Source: Campylobacteraceae bacterium (GTDB taxonomy: Bacteria; Campylobacterota; Campylobacteria; Campylobacterales; Sulfurovaceae). Taken from it: a DNA stretch of 13,079 bases. Positions 1 to 6,685 of this stretch are shown here, in pieces. Every line of letters begins with the position of its first letter. Position 1 is the stretch's first letter. Made by a program: the position numbers and the translations under genes. The stretch spans positions 1-13,079 of the forward strand of contig JALVWV010000108.1 in NCBI GenBank assembly GCA_027023145.1, in the 5' to 3' direction. Under the pieces are notes generated by a model. That model made no database searches, was not told the origin of the DNA, and saw only the letters and a program-made list of their open reading frames with translations.

Positions 1-792
1 GAGCGTGGGGAGCTTGAGGCTGTCGAAGATCATTCCCATCCCAAACCCAATCAAGATGATGCCGATGTTTTCGATTGAGTGGTTGGCCAGAAGGGCTTTG
101 ATGTCGTGTTCGCTGAGGGCATAGAGGACACCGACAAGTGCGCTCAATGCTCCAAGAACAAGGACAAGGACCCCCCATTCAAGCGGCCAGGGATAGAGGA
201 CGTCAAAGAGGAAGCGGAACATCCCATAGATCGCTACCTTGAGCATTACGCCACTCATGAGCGCCGAGACGGGACTCGGTGCGGCCGGGTGGGCGTAGGG
301 GAGCCAGACATGCAGAGGGACGGCTCCGGCTTTGGAGAGGAAACCCAGCAGGAGGAAGAAAAAGAGCAGCGTCGCATACGGGAATGCCGCTGCTACTCCG
401 TGCATCTGCGTGAAACCCATCTCAAAATCGCCGTGACTGACGATGAGAAAAAACAGGAGCAGAAAGACAAACCCGAAGTGGGTCATGAAAAAGTAAAACC
501 GTGCCGCCGGGATCACCTGCTCAGGATCGTCCGGGGCTTCAGTGAGGATCAACTGCCAGCTGGTTAGGCTCATGAGTTCCCAGAAGAAGAGGAAGCTAAG
601 GGCATTGCCCGCGACCACCACCCCGAGCATTGAGAGGACAAAAGCGATGTAGTGGAGCCGGTAATGTCCTTTGCGCTCGATGTGAGCCAGATACCCTCGG
701 GAATAGATCACATTGGGGGTTGTCCCCAGTAGGATCAATCCGACAAAGAGCCAGGAGAGCGTATCCAATTGAAAAAAATGGGTCATGATCAT
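1..792 (-). CDS. HyfB/HycC-like proton-conducting membrane subunit, partial (C-terminus beyond left edge)
   Basis: This is a proton-antiporter (NuoL/M/N-type) membrane subunit of the kind found in group 4 hydrogenases, formate hydrogenlyase and related complexes, where it moves ions across the inner membrane. The frame is open for 264 codons to the window edge. Visible family signatures are the helix-5 glutamate in FWELMSLTSW (E72), lysines in FLSKAGAVPLHVWLPYAHPAAPSPVSALMS (K154) and GVMLKVAIYG (K185), and SEHDIKALLANHSIENIGII (228-247), which is closer to HyfB/HycC than to NuoL. The ATG at 792 was chosen because GGAG lies 5 nt upstream (799-802). The protein begins almost at the conserved LDTLSW segment, which in full-length HyfB lies some tens of residues in, so the N-terminus seems short. 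It follows the EAL gene on the same strand with a separate -10 box between. The complex it serves lies outside the window. HyfB type is likely; the exact complex is unknown. Confidence 0.85.
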   Translation of the reverse strand, partial: MIMTHFFQLDTLSWLFVGLILLGTTPNVIYSRGYLAHIERKGHYRLHYIAFVLSMLGVVVAGNALSFLFFWELMSLTSWQLILTEAPDDPEQVIPAARFYFFMTHFGFVFLLLFFLIVSHGDFEMGFTQMHGVAAAFPYATLLFFFLLLGFLSKAGAVPLHVWLPYAHPAAPSPVSALMSGVMLKVAIYGMFRFLFDVLYPWPLEWGVLVLVLGALSALVGVLYALSEHDIKALLANHSIENIGIILIGFGMGMIFDSLKLPTL

Positions 793-888
793 TACAGCTC
801 CGAACACGAACAGGTACGTTCGGCGACAGGATGTCGTCGGACTTATATTTTGAGACAAAAAAGACTCAATGCGTCTTGAAGTGGAGCG

Positions 889-894
889 ATTATA
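889..894 (-). promoter_or_regulatory. Predicted -10 box (TATAAT) for the HyfB-like gene
   Basis: The minus strand reads TATAAT here, about 97 bp upstream of the HyfB-like ATG at 792, in an AT-rich gap after the EAL gene stop. No good TTGACA is seen at 17 bp; a T-rich stretch lies upstream, as is common in Campylobacterota promoters. Just downstream on the minus strand, AAGAC...GTCTT followed by T residues (about 867-883) forms a weak terminator-like hairpin. It could be a leader attenuator or chance. Confidence 0.45.
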
Positions 895-924
895 ATGTAG
901 ATTTCTTAAAAAAAGTTGAGACCT

Positions 925-2769
925 TTACAAATTGTGCAACGGAAGGATCTCCCCCGGTTTGATTCTTTGAGGTGATGCCTTCTCCTCACTGAGCGTTCTG
1001 CGCTGACGCAACTGCCCCTGCATCTCAAACACTGGCATTGGTTTGAAAAAATAATATCCTTGGAGATAGTCGCAGCCATATTCGATCAGGAGTTGACCAG
1101 TCTCAACGGTCTCGACCCCTTCAGCAACGATTTCCATTCCAAGGGCGTGTCCTACCTCGATGATTGCGTGGACAATCTGCTGACTTTTTTCGTCTTCGAG
1201 GAGGTCATCGATAAAAATTTTATCAATTTTAAGTGTATTGGCAGGAATCATTTTCAGGTAAGAGAATGAAGTATAACCGGTACCAAAATCATCAAGAGAA
1301 AGCCCCACCCCTGTCTCCCGAAGCTGTGTCAGGGTGGTGAGCATCCTTTCGGCGTTGTTCATGGCGAGGCTTTCTGTGATTTCTACTTTAATCAGTTCAG
1401 GTCGAACTTTGTATTTTTTGAGTTGTTCGGCAAGATAAGGGATATACTCGGGGCGTTCGATTTCTCGCATGGAGGCGTTGAGTGAGACTGTGATTGGCTC
1501 AAACCCAAACACATTCCATTTGGCTTGTTGATGGATGACTTCTTGGATGAGGAAGCGGCCAGCTTCGATGATGAATCCGGTTTTTTCCATTAATGGGATG
1601 AAAATAAAGGGGGGGATCAGTCCAAACTCAGGATGCTTCCATCGCATAAGTGCTTCAGCGGCAGCGACACGACGCGTCCGAGTCTCAATGATCGGCTGAT
1701 AGTAAATCATCAGCTCGTTGCGTTCGATGGCGTATTGGATATCGTGCTGAAGAGCCGTTTCATCAAATGAGTGGGGCTGGACTGTTTTTCGGGCAAGGTG
1801 CGCATTGCCGATACCATATTTTCGAGCCTCAATAAGGGCTTCATGAGCCTTAGTGAAAAGATCTGTCACAGCTCCACTCTCCGGGATGGTCGCGATCCCG
1901 ATAGATGCGGTCAAGTATGTGATACTCTTGTGCTCTTTATAGAGACCGGATATAGCACTCTGGATGACTTGCGCTATTCGGAAGAGATCGTCTGTAGACT
2001 GGACTTCCGGGAAAATAAGAAGAAAGTTGGCGTAGGTAAGGTGGTACAACTGAAAGGCATGCAGGGAAGAGAATTGCTCGATAGCGCGGGCGACAGCGAG
2101 GATAGTGTTGTCCACTTCCTCATGCTTGAGAAGTGATTGGGTGACCAAAAAATCATCGATACTGACGGCCATTAAAGCAACTTTTGCCTCTTTGAGGTGA
2201 TGCTTGCCACAGAGGATTTGGTAATCTTGGTAGGCTTTGGCTTGATTGGGAAGGCGGGTGAGAGGATCGCGTTCTCCCGAGGCAATTTGGCGCAGTGTTT
2301 CTTTCAGATCCCGGATGACAATGATGAATTGTTCTGATTGCTTTTCGCGTGAATCGGTCTTGCCAAGATAGAGATCGACAGTGATTTTCTCCTGACGACG
2401 GGTTTCTATCTGTGCCTGCGGATAGTAGGAGAGCTCTTTGGGGTCTGGCATGGGGGCAAAATCTTCTTCGAGAAATTTTTTGAAAGGCTTTGTCTGATCT
2501 TTGTACCGAATATTGGGCATGTCCGTATCGATTAGAAATTTTTTGGTGTTGCTGACATGAAGCAGGTTCGCCATAGCATCATTCATATAATAGATGGTAT
2601 CATCGCTATTGAGGAGCATTATTGCATCTTGAGAGATTGAAAGAAGCGAGAAGAGCCGTTGGGAGATTCCATTTGAAGGAGTACCGGTTCGGCGTTGTTT
2701 GATGAGATACGCAGTAATGATGCCAATAAGCGCTATTACGAAGAGGGCATATAATAAAAACTGTTGCAT
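925..2769 (-). CDS. Membrane-anchored PAS-GGDEF(degenerate)-EAL protein, probable c-di-GMP phosphodiesterase
   Basis: The 614-residue protein probably hydrolyses cyclic di-GMP to pGpG at the inner membrane. Layout: one N-terminal membrane helix (about 4-23), a PAS-like sensor region (about 38-155), a GGDEF-type domain (about 165-325) and an EAL domain (about 335-590). The GGDEF active-site loop reads TYANF at 245-249, so cyclase activity should be lost. The EAL domain keeps all the usual catalytic pieces: EALMR (E372), N431 in SLNAS, EITES (E463), DDFGTGYTSFSYLK (D493, D494), K514 in LKIDK, E550 in VAEGVE and Q570 in QGYYF. The ATG at 2769 has AGGA about 9 nt upstream. The gene sits 57 bp after the membrane protein gene of the hemerythrin operon and probably shares its transcript, although a weak -10 (TACAAT, 2805-2810) may give extra expression. 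The PAS ligand is not evident. Confidence 0.93.
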   Translation of the reverse strand: MQQFLLYALFVIALIGIITAYLIKQRRTGTPSNGISQRLFSLLSISQDAIMLLNSDDTIYYMNDAMANLLHVSNTKKFLIDTDMPNIRYKDQTKPFKKFLEEDFAPMPDPKELSYYPQAQIETRRQEKITVDLYLGKTDSREKQSEQFIIVIRDLKETLRQIASGERDPLTRLPNQAKAYQDYQILCGKHHLKEAKVALMAVSIDDFLVTQSLLKHEEVDNTILAVARAIEQFSSLHAFQLYHLTYANFLLIFPEVQSTDDLFRIAQVIQSAISGLYKEHKSITYLTASIGIATIPESGAVTDLFTKAHEALIEARKYGIGNAHLARKTVQPHSFDETALQHDIQYAIERNELMIYYQPIIETRTRRVAAAEALMRWKHPEFGLIPPFIFIPLMEKTGFIIEAGRFLIQEVIHQQAKWNVFGFEPITVSLNASMREIERPEYIPYLAEQLKKYKVRPELIKVEITESLAMNNAERMLTTLTQLRETGVGLSLDDFGTGYTSFSYLKMIPANTLKIDKIFIDDLLEDEKSQQIVHAIIEVGHALGMEIVAEGVETVETGQLLIEYGCDYLQGYYFFKPMPVFEMQGQLRQRRTLSEEKASPQRIKPGEILPLHNL

Positions 2770-2826
2770 TGCTGTTTTATCCTGTCGAAACTAATTTGAT
2801 GAGTATTGTATCTGAATATTCTTGTA

Positions 2827-4119
2827 TCATTCATGAGGAGCATCAAACTCAAACGAAAACTGCTCTCCAAACTCCTCTGTATGGAGATAGAGGCGACGGG
2901 CATGAAGGAGCTGATAGAGGAGCCAGCCGAAAGAGATGGAGACCCCGGCACCAGCGAACTGAGTCGCATCTGCCCACCAGGGAGCCAGCAAGAGCATCGA
3001 GAGTGTCCCAAGATGGATGTAGAGGTGGATTCGGGCTGTTTTGGGGTGAATCACTTCGTGCATCATAGGGGCAGTTAGGTAGCCCTGCGAGTTGAGGTGG
3101 AACCAGGTCAAAAAAGGGATGATCTTATAGAGCATAGCCAGAAGAACACTGATGGCAAAAATAGTGAAAAAGACGTATTGGAGTAATTCGAGTTGAGGGA
3201 GAGGTCTCCAGAGGGAAGCCAACAGCAGAAGCAGGGTGATGACAAGACTGGAGAGACCGATACGCCAGAACCAGACCGTGGCGTCGGTCAGGGGGCGCTT
3301 GCGCTGAGTCAGGCGGTAGAGGGTGACGGCGGCATAGGCGATCAGCAGCAGGGCGATGAGCCCGTCTCCAAGGTACCAGACAGCAGGAAAAATCAGGGAG
3401 AGGAGGGTGCTTGTCCCGAGCAAACCGACCAGGATCCATCCCAGATATTTTTGCATCCATCCGGGATGGGGAGGGGTGACATAAAACATTTCGATGGCTT
3501 GAAAGGAGATGGCGATGATAAGCAGCGCAATCCATCCGAAAAGGCCAAACGAATAATGCGCCGATCGAATGGTCGTGTAATACATTCCGTCAAACACTCC
3601 CCCCAGTGTCCCGACCAGATAAAGCCCGAGCCCCACCACAGTAAGCAGAGAGAAGAGAGCGGCCAGCATCCCCCGCGAAGAGGCACTGTGGTGCGGGAGA
3701 CGGAGTAAACGGCGAAGCAGGATTCCCACCAGCGGTAGAAGGCTCAGGCCGAGCAGGAGACCGGCGACGACAAAAAGCCAGGAACGGGTAGTCCAGAATC
3801 CCGACAGCAGAGCCAGCGTCCCGAGAACCAGCGGGTACTGGACGGCTGCCGCCAGTCGGGTGGGCGCCTCAATGACCACGCCGGCGATCACCGGCAGCAT
3901 TTGAAACAGCGCTCCGAGCATGAACGAGAGCATCACCCCGAGGGTCATGATATGGGTCATGATCCGTCCGTAGGGGGAAGCGGGATCAAACGTCGCCGAA
4001 CCTGCCCACATCATCAAGATTCCACCGAGAATGCCGAACAGAGTTCCGACAAAAAAGAAACGCATTACCACTGAGATCGGTGGTGCCTGATCGAGAGAGA
4101 GTCCGTTCTGATCAAACAC
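2827..4119 (-). CDS. Polytopic His-rich membrane protein (heme-copper oxidase subunit I/NnrS-like), function unproven
   Basis: The 430-residue protein is almost entirely hydrophobic, with about 12 predicted membrane helices (first near 18-40, last near 387-407). Histidines lie at helix ends or within helices: H56 in THIMTLG, H188 in AHYSFG, H341 in LTWFHL, H354/H358 in HEVIHP, and H365/H369 in HLYIHLG. This pattern recalls proteins that bind heme or copper in the membrane, such as heme-copper oxidase subunit I or NnrS; the call rests on this pattern and on gene context. The start is GTG at 4119 with GGGGGAG 4 nt upstream. It overlaps the DUF2249 gene by 8 bp, so the two are probably translationally coupled. 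NnrS-like, DUF2249 and hemerythrin genes are often neighbours in denitrifiers and NO-stress loci (family knowledge), suggesting a role in nitrogen-oxide or oxygen handling. A plain permease is the alternative. Confidence 0.6.
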   Translation of the reverse strand: MFDQNGLSLDQAPPISVVMRFFFVGTLFGILGGILMMWAGSATFDPASPYGRIMTHIMTLGVMLSFMLGALFQMLPVIAGVVIEAPTRLAAAVQYPLVLGTLALLSGFWTTRSWLFVVAGLLLGLSLLPLVGILLRRLLRLPHHSASSRGMLAALFSLLTVVGLGLYLVGTLGGVFDGMYYTTIRSAHYSFGLFGWIALLIIAISFQAIEMFYVTPPHPGWMQKYLGWILVGLLGTSTLLSLIFPAVWYLGDGLIALLLIAYAAVTLYRLTQRKRPLTDATVWFWRIGLSSLVITLLLLLASLWRPLPQLELLQYVFFTIFAISVLLAMLYKIIPFLTWFHLNSQGYLTAPMMHEVIHPKTARIHLYIHLGTLSMLLLAPWWADATQFAGAGVSISFGWLLYQLLHARRLYLHTEEFGEQFSFEFDAPHE

Positions 4120-4363
4120 GCAACTCCCCCTTCAAATCAACATCAGGATTGGGGGTGATGAGGATATGCCACTCCCCGATCGTGACTTCCTCCGACAGGG
4201 ATTGGAGTCGGTTCTCCTCAGCGAGCTTGAGGAGAGGAATAGGGTTTTTACGGCTGAGCATGTAGAGGCAGCTGTTGGCGTCAAGTTCTCGGAGAATGGC
4301 CACAGCCTTTTCAAGGGGTTCAGGGTGGGACATCTCCCGTGCATCGAGCAGACGGTGGGTCAC
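4112..4363 (-). CDS. DUF2249 family small protein
   Basis: The 83-residue soluble protein matches the DUF2249 pattern: LLDAREMSHPEPLEKAVAILRELDANSCLYMLSRKNPIPLL near the start, then a core ending in EWHILITP. DUF2249 proteins have a small TusA/SirA-like alpha-beta fold and are found beside hemerythrin and NnrS-like genes; their biochemical role is not established, though electron or sulfur transfer has been suggested from the fold. There is no cysteine in the TusA position except C33, which is not in a CPxP motif. The start is GTG at 4363, overlapping the hemerythrin stop (GTGA), and its end overlaps the next gene by 8 bp, so it is in the middle of a coupled operon. Family assignment is fairly sure; function is not. 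Confidence 0.75.
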   Translation of the reverse strand: MTHRLLDAREMSHPEPLEKAVAILRELDANSCLYMLSRKNPIPLLKLAEENRLQSLSEEVTIGEWHILITPNPDVDLKGELRV

Positions 4364-4800
4364 AGGGTTATCTCCTTGAGGCTGCTGACGGTGGCTTCCT
4401 TGAGTTCCGGCTCAAAGACACGATCACACATGGCGTAAAGCATCTGCTCCTCTTTCATATTGTGCTGCTGAAGGAGGATCATCATCGACTCTGCCAGTGA
4501 GAGGTAGGCGTCGCGATCCTTGTTTTCGACCGCTTCGGCCATTTTACTGATAAGACCCCGTACTTGATCGTGCTCGAAGCGCATGATCTTTGTCGGGCCG
4601 TCAGCACTGCCGGTTTTGGCTTCGAAGGTGGGGAAGAGTTCCTCTTCTTCTTTTTTGAAGTGAAGCAGTGTTTCGTTGGAAAACGCGAGGAATTCTGGGT
4701 CAACAGCTTCCCAATTTTTGGCAGCAGCCGATGCCTCTGCTTTGGCGAAAAGTGTATCGCATTCGCGGTGTTCGGTGGTCATGTAGTGGGAAATAATCAT
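4360..4800 (-). CDS. Hemerythrin-like (HHE) di-iron protein
   Basis: The 146-residue protein is a four-helix-bundle hemerythrin. The expected di-iron ligands are all in place: H11 in TTEH, H47 and E51 in LLHFKKEEEELFP, H77 in MRFEHDQVR, and H113 and E117 in QQHNMKEEQMLY. Such domains bind O2, NO or iron, or help repair iron centres. No extra sensor or output domain is attached, so it is a stand-alone cytoplasmic protein. Its ATG at 4800 overlaps the FmdE-like stop (ATGA) and its stop overlaps the DUF2249 start, giving tight stoichiometric coupling in one operon. A single cysteine (C125) follows the last ligand. The company of a DUF2249 protein and an NnrS/oxidase-like membrane protein favours NO or O2 handling over plain iron storage; that is inference. 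Confidence 0.92.
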   Translation of the reverse strand: MIISHYMTTEHRECDTLFAKAEASAAAKNWEAVDPEFLAFSNETLLHFKKEEEELFPTFEAKTGSADGPTKIMRFEHDQVRGLISKMAEAVENKDRDAYLSLAESMMILLQQHNMKEEQMLYAMCDRVFEPELKEATVSSLKEITL

Positions 4801-5408
4801 AAAGGCTCCTTGGTAAGGGTGAGAAATGGGGTGGTGTTGCGTGCGGTGAGGATCGCTTCAGTGCGTCCCTGCCACAGGGATTGGAAGGTTGCGATCTCTT
4901 CGGGCGTTGCTTTGTCTTGAAGAGCCTTCTGCATCAGCGGCTTCATCCGGGGATCCCCCGGGACAGCAGAAGGGTCGTAAGCCAGTGTCACGGTCGTGCC
5001 GATGTCCATTCGGGTGAGGCGGACATCGCCGTCGAAATCGACTCCATAACGCAGGCGATCGTTGCGGGCAAATTTTCCGCCGATCCCCTTGAAACCTCCA
5101 ATCCCTCCGGCACCAGTGATGTAGCCGATGACATGCCCAACCACCCCAACGACTCCAGTATCTTCTGCTCCAGAGAGTTCCACGAGGATCTCACTGCGGT
5201 GGGGGAGTGTGTCGGGATAGAGTACAGCCAATCCCTCGCGTGCCATGAGAAAAGCACCGGCAACGGTGGGGCAGGAGTGACCAGCGAGGGTGACGCAGTC
5301 GGCATATGAAATCCGTACATGTCCCTGAGGGAATGCTCCGAGGAAATCGGCCAACGGGTCGAACATCTCGATTGGCTTGATCGTGTCATAAAATGCGGGT
5401 TTTTCCAC
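4797..5408 (-). CDS. FmdE-like domain protein
   Basis: This 203-residue protein heads the operon. It carries DCVTLAGHSCPTVAGAFLMAREGL (37-60), a Cys-His-Cys patch (C38, H44, C46) like the conserved GHxCP region of FmdE family proteins, then a VVGHVIGYITGAGGIGGFKGIGG glycine-rich stretch (90-112) with H92. FmdE was named from molybdenum formylmethanofuran dehydrogenase operons, but most bacterial members have no proven reaction; metal binding through the Cys/His patch is plausible. The start is GTG at 5408 (the coding frame has no better ATG), with GGAG 8 nt upstream. It lies directly behind the FNR-type operator and a TATAAT box, so it is the first gene to respond to that signal. No signal peptide is seen. 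Family call moderate, function unknown. Confidence 0.65.
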   Translation of the reverse strand: MEKPAFYDTIKPIEMFDPLADFLGAFPQGHVRISYADCVTLAGHSCPTVAGAFLMAREGLAVLYPDTLPHRSEILVELSGAEDTGVVGVVGHVIGYITGAGGIGGFKGIGGKFARNDRLRYGVDFDGDVRLTRMDIGTTVTLAYDPSAVPGDPRMKPLMQKALQDKATPEEIATFQSLWQGRTEAILTARNTTPFLTLTKEPL

Positions 5409-5442
5409 TGTAACTTCTCCGTAACACGCTAAGTATGAAAAG

Positions 5443-5448
5443 ATTATA
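5443..5448 (-). promoter_or_regulatory. Predicted -10 box (TATAAT) of the FmdE-hemerythrin operon
   Basis: The minus strand reads TATAAT here. A start site near 5436 follows, giving a leader of about 28 nt before the GTG at 5408. The FNR-type site centre (5477.5) is then at about -41.5, the usual class II activator position. Confidence 0.65.
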
Positions 5449-5470
5449 AATAAAAAAACCCCAGGCGACC

Positions 5471-5484
5471 TTGACGGGTATCAA
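5471..5484. promoter_or_regulatory. FNR/CRP-family operator shared by two divergent promoters
   Basis: TTGACGGGTATCAA matches the FNR-type half-sites TTGAT-N4-ATCAA with one mismatch, and the symmetry extends to CCTTGA...TCAAGG (5469-5486). It lies between the FmdE-like gene (minus) and the [2Fe-2S] ferredoxin gene (plus). It is centred about 41 bp from the predicted start sites in both directions, so it fits activation of both. Which regulator (FNR, NssR/NnrR/DNR-like or CRP-like) cannot be told from the site alone. Confidence 0.7.
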
Positions 5485-5505
5485 GGAGGTGTAAGAATAA
5501 TCGGC

Positions 5506-5511
5506 TAAAAT
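5506..5511 (+). promoter_or_regulatory. Predicted -10 box (TAAAAT) of the ferredoxin gene
   Basis: TAAAAT differs from TATAAT at one base and lies 28 bp right of the FNR-type centre, giving a start site near 5518 and the operator at about -40.5. The predicted leader then contains the perfect 6 bp inverted repeat ATAGGA/TCCTAT (5520-5540) before the ribosome binding site. Confidence 0.5.
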
Positions 5512-5519
5512 TTCATTAA

Positions 5520-5540
5520 ATAGGAGAGAATTTATCCTAT
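5520..5540 (+). promoter_or_regulatory. Inverted repeat at the 5' end of the ferredoxin leader
   Basis: ATAGGA (5520-5525) and TCCTAT (5535-5540) are perfect complements around a 9 nt loop. It would form a hairpin at the very 5' end of the predicted mRNA, which could stabilise the message, or be a DNA-binding site. The arms are AT-rich and short, so chance is possible. Confidence 0.35.
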
Positions 5541-5565
5541 ATGATATTTTCCACAAAGGATTTCC

Positions 5566-5943
5566 ATGACCAACGGTGTACCTCAACCTGCCTATTATAT
5601 TTTCAAATGCCAACAAAGTGGCCATCCCGGGATGCCCAAGCCTAGCTGTGTCCGTCAGGACGATCCCCAAACGCAGGAGCTTTTCCAGCATCTTGGGCAG
5701 CAGTTGATGATGAAGGGGCTTATCCAGACGGTGATGCCGATCCAGACCGGGTGTCTCGGACGCTGCCAGCTGGGACCTGTGATGCTGGTCGAGCCCGGAC
5801 ACACCATGTATGTCGGCCTGACCAAAGAGAAGATCGACCGTATCATCGATGAGCACATCATCGGTGGGAACATCGTCGAAGAGTACGTCGTCCCCGAAGA
5901 GATGTGGGGAGAGCCGATCGCTCCGGCTGCGGTAGCGCAGTAA
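5566..5943 (+). CDS. Thioredoxin-like [2Fe-2S] ferredoxin
   Basis: The 125-residue protein should carry a [2Fe-2S] cluster in a thioredoxin-like fold and act as a small soluble electron carrier. Four cysteines fit the family: C15 and C28 (FKCQQSGHPGMPKPSC, C-x12-C) and C63 and C67 (TGCLGRCQLGPVMLVEPG, C-x3-C). The following YVGLTKEKIDRIIDEHIIGG (82-101) is the usual helix after the cluster. The ATG at 5566 has AAAGGA upstream with good spacing. It is divergent from the FmdE-hemerythrin operon and shares the FNR-type operator with it, suggesting that it supplies electrons under the same low-oxygen or nitrogen-oxide conditions. A 59 bp gap with its own promoter separates it from panD, so it appears monocistronic. 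The redox partner is not identifiable here. Confidence 0.9.
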   Translation: MTNGVPQPAYYIFKCQQSGHPGMPKPSCVRQDDPQTQELFQHLGQQLMMKGLIQTVMPIQTGCLGRCQLGPVMLVEPGHTMYVGLTKEKIDRIIDEHIIGGNIVEEYVVPEEMWGEPIAPAAVAQ

Positions 5944-5966
5944 CACGCCTTTCTATATCCTTAGGG

Positions 5967-5972
5967 TATAAT
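5967..5972 (+). promoter_or_regulatory. Predicted -10 box (TATAAT) of the panD operon
   Basis: GGGTATAAT lies 30 bp upstream of the panD ATG (6003), with a start site expected near 5979. No clear -35 is seen, as is usual in Campylobacterota. It sits inside the short gap after the ferredoxin stop, showing that panD starts a new transcript. Confidence 0.7.
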
Positions 5973-6002
5973 ACTGTATATTATCGACAGGAGAACCGCT
6001 CC

Positions 6003-6371
6003 ATGACCATCACCATGCTCTATAGCAAAATCCATCGCGCTACTGTGACGGATGCCAATCTCAACTACGTAGGTTCGATCACCATCGACCGTGACCTCAT
6101 CGACGCCGCCAATATGCGCGTCGGCCAGAAGATCGATATTGTCAATGTTAATAACGGTGAGCGCTTTTCGACGTACATCATCGCCGGTGAGCGCGGCAAA
6201 CGGGAAATGTGCCTCAACGGAGCTGCTGCCCGCAAAGTCCATGTCGGCGACAAGATTATTGTCATCGCCTATGCTGAGATGACCGAAGAAGAAGCCGATA
6301 CCTTCCGCCCCAGGATCGTGATCCTCGATGAGGACAACGGTATCGCTCAATCGTTTGAGGGGCTGGAATAA
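6003..6371 (+). CDS. panD: Aspartate 1-decarboxylase (pyruvoyl enzyme)
   Basis: PanD turns L-aspartate into beta-alanine for pantothenate and coenzyme A synthesis. The 122-residue proenzyme cuts itself at Gly24-Ser25, visible in NYVGSITID, and the new serine becomes the pyruvoyl cofactor. Other key residues are at the expected numbers: K9 and H11 in SKIHRATVT, Y22, R54, T57 and Y58 in ERFSTYIIAGERG. The start at 6003 was preferred over an in-frame upstream extension because it has AGGAG upstream and places the cleavage site at residues 24/25 exactly as in E. coli. The stop overlaps the ybaB start (TAATG), so the two are translationally coupled. No panB or panC is in the window, and no PanZ-type activator gene is seen. 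Confidence 0.97.
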   Translation: MTITMLYSKIHRATVTDANLNYVGSITIDRDLIDAANMRVGQKIDIVNVNNGERFSTYIIAGERGKREMCLNGAAARKVHVGDKIIVIAYAEMTEEEADTFRPRIVILDEDNGIAQSFEGLE

Positions 6372-6685
6372 TGTTTGGCAATATGGATATGTCCAAGATG
6401 ACCGAAATGCTACAGGATCTTCAGGGCAAAGCCGAAGCAATGCAGCAGCAGGCCAAATCAGTCGAACTCACTGCCAAGGGTGGTGGCGGTCTCATCCAGG
6501 TGACCGCCAACGGGGCAGGCGAAGTGATTGATATTACGATCGATGACAGCCTCCTTGCAGACAAAGAGTCCCTCCAGATTCTTCTGATGGGTACCATCAA
6601 TGACGCCCTCAAGATGGTCGAAGACAACAAAAAATCCCAAGCCATGGGGATGTTTGGGGGGATCAACCCCTTTGGCAACGCATGA
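6371..6685 (+). CDS. YbaB/EbfC family nucleoid-associated protein
   Basis: This 104-residue protein belongs to the YbaB/EbfC family of small dimeric DNA-binding, nucleoid-associated proteins. It has the typical N-terminal helix rich in M, Q and K (MSKMTEMLQDLQGKAEAMQQQ), then the beta region VELTAKGGGGLIQVTANGAGEVIDITID (31-58), the DKESLQILLMGTINDAL helix and a Gly/Met-rich tail. Length fits the family. Its ATG shares a base with the panD stop, and its TGA overlaps the next ATG (ATGA at 6682-6685). In many bacteria ybaB follows dnaX; here it is linked to panD instead, so its recR/dnaX association is not present. Confidence 0.93.
   Translation: MFGNMDMSKMTEMLQDLQGKAEAMQQQAKSVELTAKGGGGLIQVTANGAGEVIDITIDDSLLADKESLQILLMGTINDALKMVEDNKKSQAMGMFGGINPFGNA

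Noticed and set aside
79..567. Long plus-strand reading frame of 162 codons
   Set aside because: It is antisense to the HyfB-like gene, is very rich in charged residues as expected for a shadow of a membrane protein gene, and matches no family.
5904..6002. N-terminal extension of PanD
   Set aside because: It overlaps the ferredoxin end and the promoter, and would move the Gly-Ser cleavage site away from residues 24/25.
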